The notes below the pieces were generated by a model. It was given only the letters and a program-made list of their open reading frames with translations, was not told where the DNA came from and did not search any database. A stretch of DNA of 64,000 nucleotides from Roseateles aquatilis (GTDB taxonomy: Bacteria > Pseudomonadota > Gammaproteobacteria > Burkholderiales > Burkholderiaceae_C): contig NZ_NIOF01000018.1 in NCBI RefSeq assembly GCF_002205645.1, positions 58,427 to 122,426 on the forward strand. The letters run 5' to 3'. A program made the position numbers and the translations under genes. Below, in pieces: positions 19,670-30,236 of this stretch (positions are counted from its first letter, which is position 1; every line of letters begins with the position of its first letter).

Positions 19670-20092
19670 TCAGCCTGCGGGGATGGCGTAGCGATGCCAT
19701 CGCACCGACTCGTCGGGCATCAGAAAGACATCGAGCGCTTGATTCACCAGGTCGGCGCCGTGCGAGGCGATGAGATCCAGCGTGTACTCGAACAACGCCA
19801 CCTGCAGCGCCTTGGTCAGCGGGGCCTCCGAGTTCAGGCAAACCAGCCCGGCATGGATCGGCTGCCTGGCGTGTTCGCCGCCGAGGTCGTCCGGTCCATT
19901 GCCTCGAAAGTCGATCGAGTTCCGTGTGACCAGCGTGAAGTCTTCGGCCACCACGCGCTCGATCAGTTGATGGTCCTTCATGCCTGACCAGCCCCGGTCG
20001 CGCACGCAAGTGGAGGCCACATGCCCCGCTCGTATCGCGATGTTGACGAGCGCTGGCGACAGGCATTCATCGATCAGGAACTTGAGGATCAT
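19670..20092 (-). CDS. DUF5615 PIN-like protein, putative toxin
   Basis: This 140-residue protein starts MILKFLIDECLSPALV and has the acidic residues of the PIN-like DUF5615 fold: D8-E9, D40, the TRNSIDF motif (T56-R57-N58, D61) and a distal EYTLDL segment. Members are thought to be RNase-type toxins; activity is inferred. The ATG overlaps the upstream DUF433 stop by four bases, so the pair is co-translated as expected for a toxin-antitoxin module. The coding frame extends upstream without a stop, but that part is a shadow of the DUF433 gene. Confidence 0.8.
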   Translation of the reverse strand: MILKFLIDECLSPALVNIAIRAGHVASTCVRDRGWSGMKDHQLIERVVAEDFTLVTRNSIDFRGNGPDDLGGEHARQPIHAGLVCLNSEAPLTKALQVALFEYTLDLIASHGADLVNQALDVFLMPDESVRWHRYAIPAG

Positions 20093-20766
20093 GAGCGCCG
20101 CAGCTTCAGCCTGCCGGTGCCGCTGCTGATGAGTTTGGCAGTCGAGCGAGCATCTGACGGCTGCCGCGGACGCCCCCGTCGCGGATGCACGGCGCTGTAG
20201 ATGCGGGCGGCGTCGATGTGGGCCTCCGTCAGGAACGGATAGTCCACCTGGATGCTGGCGGGGTCTTCTCCGCTGTCGAGGGTCGCGAGGACGGCGTCGA
20301 TGGGTACGCGCGTGTGCATGAAGCATGGCGTGCCGCCCAGGATCTCGGGATCCGAGATCACCAGCCGATCCGCGTTGTCGACATCCTTGGCACGGCTCGT
20401 CGCCTCGGCCACGAAGCTGGAGATGTCGATCACCACGCCGTGGCCGGGCAGGACCACGATCCAGTCGACGTCATGCGGCACCAGCCGAAGCCCGAAGAGC
20501 TGCTCCCGGGACTTGGACCGTTCGACGCGGGCCGTGAGATCCGCCAGCACCTGTTTCCGCGTCGCGGCCTGCAACACGGCATCGTTCGCGAAGAAGAACC
20601 GCGCGTACGCGGCCAGGATGCGGGCCACCCGGCGGACGCTCCCATCGCGCTGGAACAGCGAGTCCGGCACGAGGTGCTCATCCACGAGCCGGTTCACCTG
20701 GCCCGCGGTCACATCACCGATGTACGCGACTTCGGCGGCCGGAACATAGGGGAGTGGCATGCTCAT
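20089..20766 (-). CDS. DUF433 protein, putative antitoxin
   Basis: This 225-residue protein has a DUF433 winged-helix-like domain at about residues 134-195 (RLVISDPEILGGTPCFMHTR, then VPIDAVL and DYPFLTEAHIDAA). The N-terminal part holds a MerR-like beginning (YIGDVTAGQVNRLVDEHLVP). DUF433 proteins are the usual partners of DUF5615 toxins. The start at 20766 has AAGGA seven bases upstream. A promoter with an overlapping 8+2+8 palindrome lies directly upstream, consistent with autoregulation. Confidence 0.8.
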   Translation of the reverse strand: MSMPLPYVPAAEVAYIGDVTAGQVNRLVDEHLVPDSLFQRDGSVRRVARILAAYARFFFANDAVLQAATRKQVLADLTARVERSKSREQLFGLRLVPHDVDWIVVLPGHGVVIDISSFVAEATSRAKDVDNADRLVISDPEILGGTPCFMHTRVPIDAVLATLDSGEDPASIQVDYPFLTEAHIDAARIYSAVHPRRGRPRQPSDARSTAKLISSGTGRLKLRRS

Positions 20767-20774
20767 GATTAATC

Positions 20775-20792
20775 CTTCCGAATCTTCGGAAG
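20775..20792. promoter_or_regulatory. Predicted operator of the DUF433/DUF5615 module
   Basis: CTTCCGAA-TC-TTCGGAAG is a perfect 8-base inverted repeat with a 2-base spacer. It overlaps the -10 element of the module's promoter and ends nine bases from the start codon, so a bound protein would block transcription. Confidence 0.65.
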
Positions 20793-20818
20793 ATATATTG
20801 AAAGCAGGCCGGGGTCAA
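20790..20818 (-). promoter_or_regulatory. Predicted promoter of the DUF433/DUF5615 module
   Basis: On the minus strand, TTGACC (20818-20813) and TATCTT (20795-20790) are separated by 17 bases. The -10 overlaps the palindromic operator. Confidence 0.6.
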
Positions 20819-20853
20819 GAAAACGGGGGGCTTGGGTGGGGTGGAGGGGGGGC

Positions 20854-21279
20854 TCACAGCGCGCCGCGACAGCCCACGGCCCCGCAGCGGCAAGCCAATC
20901 GCCCCTCGTGATGCGTCACCCCGTAGTCGACGGTGATCTCCTCGCCCGGGGCGATCGCTCGTAGCGCGAAGAAGCTGATCTCGCCGTCCTCGACCTGGAT
21001 GCGGGCGTTGGGCTGGCAGCTGTGATTGGTGAAGCGCATCGCGTCGTGCGACCGGCTCGCGTCGATCGCGCGCGACGGGGAGAGCTCCACCAACATCAGC
21101 CGCCGGCCTTCCTGCGCGCGGCGGCGGGCCTCGGCGACGGTGATGGAGGCGCCGGTCAGCAGGCCCAGCTTCGTGCCGGGCGGGATGGTCTCGCCCGCGA
21201 AGACGCCGTAGCCATCGATGCGGCTGCGCTTGAGCGCGACCGCGACGAACTGCGTGGCGGCGTCGTAGGCGAGGGCCAT
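20854..21279 (-). CDS. SET-domain protein
   Basis: A small (141 residues) protein consisting almost only of a SET domain, the lysine methyltransferase fold. Motifs seen: GYGVFAGETIPPGT (about 23-36), NHSCQPN (85-91), GEEITVDYG (112-120) and a post-SET-like Cys cluster CRCG..GCRG (130-138) completing with C87. The substrate is unknown. It lies between the toxin-antitoxin module and queF, 16 bases from queF on the same strand. Confidence 0.85.
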   Translation of the reverse strand: MALAYDAATQFVAVALKRSRIDGYGVFAGETIPPGTKLGLLTGASITVAEARRRAQEGRRLMLVELSPSRAIDASRSHDAMRFTNHSCQPNARIQVEDGEISFFALRAIAPGEEITVDYGVTHHEGRLACRCGAVGCRGAL

Positions 21280-21295
21280 CCGGGGCGACGCCCGC

Positions 21296-21877
21296 TCAGC
21301 GCAGCAGGCCGGATTCGAAGCCGTGCGCCGGCAGGTCGACCGCCGGCAGCGGCTTCCAACCCTTCTTGCGATGCTCGGCCACGACGTTCGTGTAGATGCC
21401 GCCGCGCACGTACCACTTCGCGGTGATGCGGATGAAGCGCGGGTTCGTCACCTTCACGATGTCCTCGAGGATCGTGTTGGTCACCTTCTCGTGGAACGCG
21501 CCCTCGTCGCGGTAGCTCCAGAAGTACATCTTCAGGCTCTTCAGCTCGACGCAGTACTCGTCCGCGATCATGTCGATCGTGAAGTGCGCGAAGTCCGGCT
21601 GGCCGGTCAACGGGCAGTGGCAGGTGAACTCGGGAATCTGGAACTGGATGACGTAGTCCCGCTCCGGCGCCGGGTTGGGGAAGACGTGGATTTCCTTGCT
21701 GGGGCGGCTCGGCGGATTGGGCGGCATCTCGCGCATCTTGGGCGCGTCGGCGGTGGCGGCCTTGATCGGCGCAACGGTCTTCAGCGCCTTGGACGCCTTC
21801 GGTGCCTTGGAAACCTTCACGGAAGACGAGGAGGCGGCAGCCGACGCGGCCGGCTTGGCGGGGGTGTTCTTGGCCAT
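21296..21877 (-). CDS. queF: NADPH-dependent 7-cyano-7-deazaguanine reductase
   Basis: QueF reduces preQ0 to preQ1 in queuosine synthesis. The catalytic part (about residues 60-193) is a short, unimodular type. The covalent Cys is C86 in [34 protein letters not shown] and RGGIYTNVV are family signatures. From the ATG at 21877 the protein has 193 residues, with a roughly 50-residue Lys/Ala/Ser extension ([18 protein letters not shown] and onward) that is not part of the family. Starting at M48 or M51 would give a normal-length enzyme, so the start is uncertain. Confidence 0.92.
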   Translation of the reverse strand: MAKNTPAKPAASAAASSSSVKVSKAPKASKALKTVAPIKAATADAPKMREMPPNPPSRPSKEIHVFPNPAPERDYVIQFQIPEFTCHCPLTGQPDFAHFTIDMIADEYCVELKSLKMYFWSYRDEGAFHEKVTNTILEDIVKVTNPRFIRITAKWYVRGGIYTNVVAEHRKKGWKPLPAVDLPAHGFESGLLR

Positions 21878-22079
21878 GGGAGCGGGGATTGGGTTCTTGA
21901 GCCGGACAGGTCGCTGCTTCAGAGGGCGGCGCAGGCCGGAAGACGAAGGGCGCGATGGTATCATCCGCCGCGAACAGAGCGCCCCTTCAAGGGGCGTTTC
22001 CACAATCAAATCAAAGGCTTAGCTACGATCGGCGGCGCGTTGCGGGGCCTCCCGCGGCGGCCCCGGTCCGAACGTCTCG

Positions 22080-25000
22080 ATGCGACTGAACTCGATCAAG
22101 CTCTCGGGCTTCAAGTCCTTTGCCGATCCCACCAACTTCCAGTTGCCGGGGCAACTGGTCGGCGTGGTCGGGCCGAACGGGTGCGGCAAGTCCAACATCA
22201 TGGACGCGGTCCGCTGGGTGCTGGGCGAAAGCAAGGCCAGCGAGCTGCGCGGCGAGTCCATGCAGGACGTGATCTTCAACGGCTCGGGCAACCGCAAGCC
22301 GGCGAGCCGCTCCAGCGTGGAACTGGTCTTCGACAACGCCAGCGCCCGCGCCGGCGGCCAGTGGAACCAGTTCACCGAGATCGCCGTCAAGCGCGTGCTC
22401 ACGCGTGAAGGCACCAGCAGCTACTTCATCAACAACCAGCCGGTGCGGCGCCGCGACGTGCAGGACGTGTTCCTGGGCACCGGCCTGGGCCCGCGTGCCT
22501 ACGCCATCATCGGCCAGGGCACCATCAGCCGGATCATCGAGTCCAAGCCCGAGGAACTGCGCATGTTCCTGGAGGAGGCCGCCGGGGTCTCCAAGTACAA
22601 GGAGCGCCGCCGCGAGACGGAGCTGCGCCTGCGCGACACGCGCGAGAACCTGACCCGCGTCGAAGACATCCTCCGCGAGCTCAACGCCAACCTGGAGAAG
22701 CTGGAGCGTCAGGCCGAGGTCGCCGCCAACTACCGCAACCTGCAGGACCAGGGCACGCTGAAGCTGCATCAGCTGTGGTTCCTGAAGCATCGCGACGCCT
22801 CGGGCGAGGCCACGCGCGTGAAGGCCGAGCACCTGGAGGCCGTCAACGCGCTCGAAGCCAAGATGGCCGAACTGCGCCAGCTCGAGGCCGAGCTGGAAAC
22901 GATCCGCCAGTCCCATTACGCCGCCGGCGACGACCTGCACGCCGCGCAAGGCCGCATGGCCGAGGCGCAGATGGAGGTGAGCCGGCTGGAAGAGCGCATC
23001 CGCTACGTCGTCGAGGGCCGCCAGCGGCTGGAGCAGCGCCTGGTCGAGCTGCAGGCGCAGAACCAGCAATGGCAGGAACGCGCCGAGCAGGCCCAGCTGG
23101 ACCTGGACGACGTCGCCACCCAGATCGCGCAGGCCGAGGAGCAGAGCGAGATCCTGGCCGCGCAGGCCGAGGACCAGGCGATGAAGCTGCCCGAGGTCGA
23201 GGACCAGTTGCGCGCTGCGCAAGGCCGCGCCAACGAGCAGCGCACCCAGGTCACGCAGGTGCAGCAGCAGATCCAGGTGCTGGCTGCGGAGAGCCGCAGC
23301 GTCGACGAGCAATTGAAGGGCCTGCGCGGACGTCGCGACCGGCTGGCGCAGGAACGCCAGGGCCTGGCCGCGCCGCAGCACGACAAGCTCGACGAGGTGA
23401 AGCGGCTGTCGGTGGCCGCCGACGAGCAGCAGGCCGTCGCCGACGCGCGCCTGGGCGAGCTCGCCGAAGCCACCCCCGCCGCGGACGAGGCACGCCAGCA
23501 CGCCCAGCAGGAATCGCAGCGCCAGGCGGCCCGCCTGACCGACATCGTGGCGCGTCTGACCGCCTTGCGCGCGCTGCAGGAGAAGGTGCAGACCGAGGGC
23601 AAGCTCAAGCCCTGGCTGGCCAGGCACGGGCTGCAGGACATCAAGGGCCTGTGGACGCAGCTCCACATCACGCCGGGCTGGGAGAACGCGCTGGAAGCGG
23701 CGCTGCGCGAGCGCATGGGCGCGTTGTCGGTGGGCCGGCTGGAGACGGTGCAGGCCTTCGCCACCGATCCGCCGCCGGCGCGGCTGGCCTTTTATTCGCT
23801 GCCCTCGGGCGACATCGCCAACACGCATCGCGCGCTGGCGCCGCTGAGCGATCTGCTCAAGCTGGAGTCCGGCGGCCTGAAGGCGCTGATGAACGACTGG
23901 CTCGAAGGCGTCTATACCGCCGAGTCGATCGCGCAGGCGCTGTCCCAGCGTCCGCAATTGAGCCACGGCGAGGTCATCATGACCCGCGAGGGCCACGCGG
24001 TGAGCCAGTTCGCCGTCAGCTTCTACGCCGCCGACTCCGAGACCGCCGGCCTGCTGGCCCGCGCGCAGGAGATCGAGAACCTGGAGCGCGAGCAACGCGC
24101 CCAGACGCTGATCGCCGACGAGGCCCGCGCCCAGGCGATCCGCGCCGAGGCCGCCTACACCGATGCCGCCCAGCGGCTGGCCGTGCTGCGCCGCGAGGCC
24201 ACCGAGACGCAAGGCCGCGCGCATCAGCTGCAGGTGGAGCTGCTGCGCCTGGCGCAGCAGACCGAGGCCGCCGTCGCGCGCCGCACGCAACTGGACGACG
24301 AACTGGCCGAGATCGACGGGCAGGTCGAGGCGCTGCTGGAGCGCCGCATGGAAGGCGAGGCCCGTTTCGAGGAGCTCGACCAGCAGCTCGCGACGACGCA
24401 GGAGCGGCACGCGGAGCTCGACGAGGCGGTGATCCTGGGCGAGCGCAAGGTCGCCGAGGCCCGCGAGCATCAACGCGTGCTGGAGCGCCGCGCGCAGGAG
24501 GCGGTCTTCAGCGCCCGCGCGCTGGCGGCCAAGCGCGGCGAGCTGCAGCGCAGCATCGAGACCTCGCGCCAGCAGGTGCAGGTCAACGAGCAGACCGTGC
24601 AGAACATGGCGCGCGAGCGCGCCGAGCTCGACGACGCCGCCGCGCAGGCCGGCCTGCAGGACGCGCTGGCGCTGAAGATGGAGCGCGAGCTGGCGCTGGC
24701 GCTGGTCCGCGCCAGTTACGACGACCTCAGCCTGCGCCTCAAGCGCAGCGAGGAGCAGCGCATGACGATCGAGCGCGCCCTCGATCCGCTGCGCGAGCGC
24801 ATCACCCGGTTGCAGCTCGACGAGCAGGCGGCCGCCCTCGGCGGCCAGCAGTACATGGAGCAACTGGCCGCCGCCGGCGTGGACCTGGCGGTGCTGGCCA
24901 AGGGCATCGAGGACGGCGGCGTCAAGCTCTACGGCCTGCAGGGCGAGATCGACCGCATCACCCGCGACATCGCGGCACTGGGGGCGGTCAACCTCGCGGC

Positions 25001-25592
25001 GTTGGACGAGCTGGGCGCGGCGCGCGAGCGCAAGACCTTCCTGGACTCGCAGTTCGGCGACCTGACCAGCGCGATCACGACGCTGGAGGACGCGATCCAC
25101 AAGATCGACCTGGAGACGCGCGACCTGCTGGCCACGACCTTCAACCAGGTCAATGAACACTTCGGGCGCATGTTCCCCAGCCTGTTCGGCGGTGGGCAGG
25201 CCAAGCTGGTGATGACCGGCGACGAGATCCTGGACGCCGGCGTGCAGGTGATGGCGCAGCCCCCGGGCAAGAAGAACTCCACCATCCACCTGCTGTCGGG
25301 GGGCGAGAAGGCGCTGACGGCGATCGCGCTCGTGTTCGCGATCTTCCAGCTCAATCCGGCGCCGTTCTGCCTGCTGGACGAGGTGGACGCGCCGCTGGAC
25401 GATGCCAACACCGAGCGCTATGCGCGGCTGGTGGCGGAGATGAGCAAGATCACGCAGTTCCTCTTCATCTCGCACAACAAGATCGCGATGGAGATGGCCG
25501 AGCAATTGATCGGCGTGACGATGCAGGAACAGGGCGTGTCGCGCATCGTGGCGGTGGACATGGAGTCCGCGCTGGCGATGGCGGAGCAATGA
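22080..25592 (+). CDS. smc: Chromosome segregation protein SMC
   Basis: SMC is the ATPase core of bacterial condensin and organises replicated chromosomes. It has 1170 residues. The N-terminal Walker A is GPNGCGKSN (about 31-39). Two long coiled-coil arms flank a hinge at about 500-640. The C-terminal signature LSGGEKALTAIALVF (about 1071) and Walker B FCLLDEVDAPLDDAN complete the ATPase. zipA follows after 43 bases, as in other Burkholderiales. Partner genes scpA/scpB are not nearby. Confidence 0.96.
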   Translation: MRLNSIKLSGFKSFADPTNFQLPGQLVGVVGPNGCGKSNIMDAVRWVLGESKASELRGESMQDVIFNGSGNRKPASRSSVELVFDNASARAGGQWNQFTEIAVKRVLTREGTSSYFINNQPVRRRDVQDVFLGTGLGPRAYAIIGQGTISRIIESKPEELRMFLEEAAGVSKYKERRRETELRLRDTRENLTRVEDILRELNANLEKLERQAEVAANYRNLQDQGTLKLHQLWFLKHRDASGEATRVKAEHLEAVNALEAKMAELRQLEAELETIRQSHYAAGDDLHAAQGRMAEAQMEVSRLEERIRYVVEGRQRLEQRLVELQAQNQQWQERAEQAQLDLDDVATQIAQAEEQSEILAAQAEDQAMKLPEVEDQLRAAQGRANEQRTQVTQVQQQIQVLAAESRSVDEQLKGLRGRRDRLAQERQGLAAPQHDKLDEVKRLSVAADEQQAVADARLGELAEATPAADEARQHAQQESQRQAARLTDIVARLTALRALQEKVQTEGKLKPWLARHGLQDIKGLWTQLHITPGWENALEAALRERMGALSVGRLETVQAFATDPPPARLAFYSLPSGDIANTHRALAPLSDLLKLESGGLKALMNDWLEGVYTAESIAQALSQRPQLSHGEVIMTREGHAVSQFAVSFYAADSETAGLLARAQEIENLEREQRAQTLIADEARAQAIRAEAAYTDAAQRLAVLRREATETQGRAHQLQVELLRLAQQTEAAVARRTQLDDELAEIDGQVEALLERRMEGEARFEELDQQLATTQERHAELDEAVILGERKVAEAREHQRVLERRAQEAVFSARALAAKRGELQRSIETSRQQVQVNEQTVQNMARERAELDDAAAQAGLQDALALKMERELALALVRASYDDLSLRLKRSEEQRMTIERALDPLRERITRLQLDEQAAALGGQQYMEQLAAAGVDLAVLAKGIEDGGVKLYGLQGEIDRITRDIAALGAVNLAALDELGAARERKTFLDSQFGDLTSAITTLEDAIHKIDLETRDLLATTFNQVNEHFGRMFPSLFGGGQAKLVMTGDEILDAGVQVMAQPPGKKNSTIHLLSGGEKALTAIALVFAIFQLNPAPFCLLDEVDAPLDDANTERYARLVAEMSKITQFLFISHNKIAMEMAEQLIGVTMQEQGVSRIVAVDMESALAMAEQ

Positions 25593-25635
25593 CGGCGATG
25601 AACGTGAACAGGACGCGCGCTGGCGCGATGACGCG

Positions 25636-26727
25636 ATGACGACGGACTGGAATCTCACAACCCTGCTCGCCGTGCTCGGCGGCGTGGTGCTGGTCGGGCT
25701 GCTGGCGCAAGGCTGGTGGAGCGCGCGCCGCGCGGGCCCGCGCCGCGCCGATCCGGTCGCGCCGGCCGGCGACCGCCACGAGCCCAGCCTGGGCGCCAAC
25801 GGCGAAGCCGGCGCGCCGGCCATCACGCTCGACGGCGCGCCGCTGCCCGACCCGGGCGCGCTGGACGACGGCACGATGCCCGCGGTGGTGCGCCCGCGCA
25901 AGGCGTCGACGCGCATCGACGCGTTGATCGACGCCATCGCCACGATGGCGCCGGACGCGCCGGTCAGCGGCGAGATGGCGCTGTCGCACCTGCCGGGCAG
26001 CCGGCGCGCGGGCACCAAGCCGTTCCAGATCGAGGGCTTGAACGCCGAGTCCGGCGACTGGGAACTGCCGCACCCGGGCCAGCGCTACGGCGAGTTCCAG
26101 GCCGGCGTGCAGATGGCCAACCGCAGCGGCGCGCTCAACGAGATCGAGTACTCCGAGTTCGTGCAGAAGATCCAGGCCTTCGCCGACGGCATCGGTGCGA
26201 TGCCGGAGTTCCCGGACATGCTGGACGTGGTCGGCCGCGCGCGCGAGCTGGACCAGTTCGCCGCCGGCCACGACGCGCAGCTGGCGATCGTGCTGCGGGC
26301 GCGCGGCGCCGCGTGGACGCTGGGTTTCGTGCAGCAGGGCGCGCTGCGTCACGGCTTCCTGCCGGGCTCGATCCCGGGCCGGCTGGTGCTGCCGGCGGCC
26401 GAGGAGGGCGCGCCGCCGCTGCTGACGCTGAACTTCGACGCGCAGGCGGCGCTGGCGGACGATCCGCAGGCCTCGTCGCTGCGCGAGCTGACGCTGGCGC
26501 TGGACGTGCTGCAGACGCCGGAAGCGCTGGAGCCCTTCGCCACCTGGCAGGAATCCGCCCGCAACCTCGCGCGCGACTTCGAGGCCGATGTCTGCGACGA
26601 CCGCGGCCAGATCCTCAACCTGCACGCGTTCCAGTCGATCGGGCAGGAACTGGGCGAGCTCTACAAGTCGCTGGCGGCGCGCGACCTCGCGGCCGGCAGC
26701 GCGGTGGCGCGGCGACTGTTCAGTTGA
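25636..26727 (+). CDS. zipA: Cell division protein ZipA-like
   Basis: ZipA anchors FtsZ to the inner membrane. The protein (363 residues) has an N-terminal membrane helix (about 9-27, LLAVLGGVVLVGLLAQG), a Pro/Ala-rich linker and a C-terminal ZipA FtsZ-binding-type domain (about 225-355, ending DDRGQILNLHAFQSIGQELG). It follows smc directly. In related genomes ligA comes next, but here a GntR regulator does. Confidence 0.82.
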   Translation: MTTDWNLTTLLAVLGGVVLVGLLAQGWWSARRAGPRRADPVAPAGDRHEPSLGANGEAGAPAITLDGAPLPDPGALDDGTMPAVVRPRKASTRIDALIDAIATMAPDAPVSGEMALSHLPGSRRAGTKPFQIEGLNAESGDWELPHPGQRYGEFQAGVQMANRSGALNEIEYSEFVQKIQAFADGIGAMPEFPDMLDVVGRARELDQFAAGHDAQLAIVLRARGAAWTLGFVQQGALRHGFLPGSIPGRLVLPAAEEGAPPLLTLNFDAQAALADDPQASSLRELTLALDVLQTPEALEPFATWQESARNLARDFEADVCDDRGQILNLHAFQSIGQELGELYKSLAARDLAAGSAVARRLFS

Positions 26728-26773
26728 TCCGCCGCGCCGGGCGTCGAGACTCCCGTCCCCCCAGCCGCCCCAC

Positions 26774-27532
26774 ATGAAGAGCCGCGCCGACCAGTCGACC
26801 TACAGCACGCGGGCGCGCCGCGCCGACGGCAAGAGCATGCATGGCCGCATCGTCGGCGAGCTGGGCCTGATGATCGTCTCGGGCGAGCTCCAGCCCGGCG
26901 ACCGCTTGCCTGGCGAGCTGCAACTGCTGGACCGCTACGAGGTCAGCCGCCCGGTGCTGCGCGAGGCGGTGCGCGTGCTCGTCGCCAAGGGCCTGGTGGT
27001 TTCGCGGCAGCGCGCCGGCGCGATCGTGCGTCCGCGCGGCGAATGGCACCTGCTCGACCCCGACGTGCTGTGCTGGTTGATCCAGGCCCGGCCGTCGCGG
27101 GAGTTCATGAACACGCTGCTGGAGGTGAGGCGGATCTTCGAGCCGGCCGCCGCGGCGCTCGCCGCCCGTTCCGCGACCGAGGCGCAGGTGCGGGGCATCG
27201 AGCAGGACTACGCCGACATGGTCGCCGCGACCGATGTCGAGCAACTGCTGGAGCCCGACCTGGCCTTTCACCGCCACATCGCCGAGGCCACCAACAACGA
27301 CCTGCTGGCCTACATCGGCAACATGCTGTCGCTGGCGCTGCGCGAATCCTTCCTGCTCAGCAGCCAGTTGCCCGACATGCATCAGATCGCCCTGCCGCGG
27401 CATCTGGCGATCCTGGCGGCGATCCGCAACCGCGATCCGCTCGGCGCGCGACAGGCGACGCTGGTGCAGTTGCAGACGGCCAGCGAGGTCCTCGCGAGCG
27501 TGCTGGCGACCCAGGGCGGCGCGGACCGCTGA
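26774..27532 (+). CDS. FadR/GntR-family transcriptional regulator
   Basis: This 252-residue regulator has an N-terminal GntR winged helix (GELQPGDRLPGELQLLDRYE, VSRPVLREAVRVLVAKGLV) and a C-terminal all-helical FCD ligand-binding domain from about residue 115. The metal-ligand motif DLAFHRHIAEATNN is present. FCD regulators usually sense organic or sugar acids. No catabolic gene is adjacent, so its target is unknown. The ATG is 47 bases after zipA. Confidence 0.88.
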   Translation: MKSRADQSTYSTRARRADGKSMHGRIVGELGLMIVSGELQPGDRLPGELQLLDRYEVSRPVLREAVRVLVAKGLVVSRQRAGAIVRPRGEWHLLDPDVLCWLIQARPSREFMNTLLEVRRIFEPAAAALAARSATEAQVRGIEQDYADMVAATDVEQLLEPDLAFHRHIAEATNNDLLAYIGNMLSLALRESFLLSSQLPDMHQIALPRHLAILAAIRNRDPLGARQATLVQLQTASEVLASVLATQGGADR

Positions 27533-27558
27533 GGCTTCGCGCGCGACGATCCCGCGCG

Positions 27559-29672
<2,114 letters not shown>

Positions 29673-29676
<4 letters not shown>

Positions 29677-30236
29677 AGCTTCACGTCGCCGGGGTCTTCC
29701 AGGATGAAGGACCCGTCGTCGGCCCACGCCACCTGCGTGATGCCGGGCTCCAGCTGTTCCAGGCGCCGCAGCTCCGCGTCCTGGGCGCTGATCTGCCCTT
29801 GTTGCCGACGTACCTGATCGGCGAGCCGCCGGTTCTCCAGCGTCAGCTCGCGCACGTGCAGCACCTGGCGCACGGCGCTGAGCAGCTCGTAGTCGGCCCA
29901 CGGCTTGGCGATGAAGCGGGCGATGGCGGCGTCGTTGACGGCGCGCACCAGCGCGTTCAGGTCGGTATAGCCGGACAGCACGATCCGCTCGCACTCCGGC
30001 TGCAAGGTGCGCAGCGCGGTGAGGAAGTCCACGCCGTTCATCACCGGCATGCGGTAGTCGGAGATGGCCAGCGCGTAGACGTGGGAGCGGGCCCGCTCCA
30101 GCGCCTGCGCGCCGTCGGCGCATTCGTCGACGATGTAGCGGCTGCCGTCCGCCGCGGTCAGCCCGTGGCGCAGCAGCCGATGCAGCGCGTGGAGGATGCC
30201 GGGCTCGTCGTCCACGATGAGGATGCGCTCAGCCAT
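29673..30236 (-). CDS. Response regulator with C-terminal coiled coil
   Basis: This 187-residue protein has a receiver domain (phospho-acceptor D60 in ALAISDYRMP, IVLSGYTD and the RFIAKPW lysine region). A short Arg/Gln-rich coiled coil and a tail ending FILEDPGDVKL follow, with no DNA-binding domain. It is probably an adaptor or a phosphate relay for the neighbouring kinase. It overlaps the kinase (four bases) and the HD-GYP-like regulator (eight bases), so all three are made together. Confidence 0.88.

Noticed and set aside
22023..26018. A minus-strand open frame of 1331 codons across smc and zipA
   Set aside because: It is antisense to smc, a well-supported gene. Its translation is a Leu/Arg/His-rich low-complexity shadow, as is usual in high-GC DNA.
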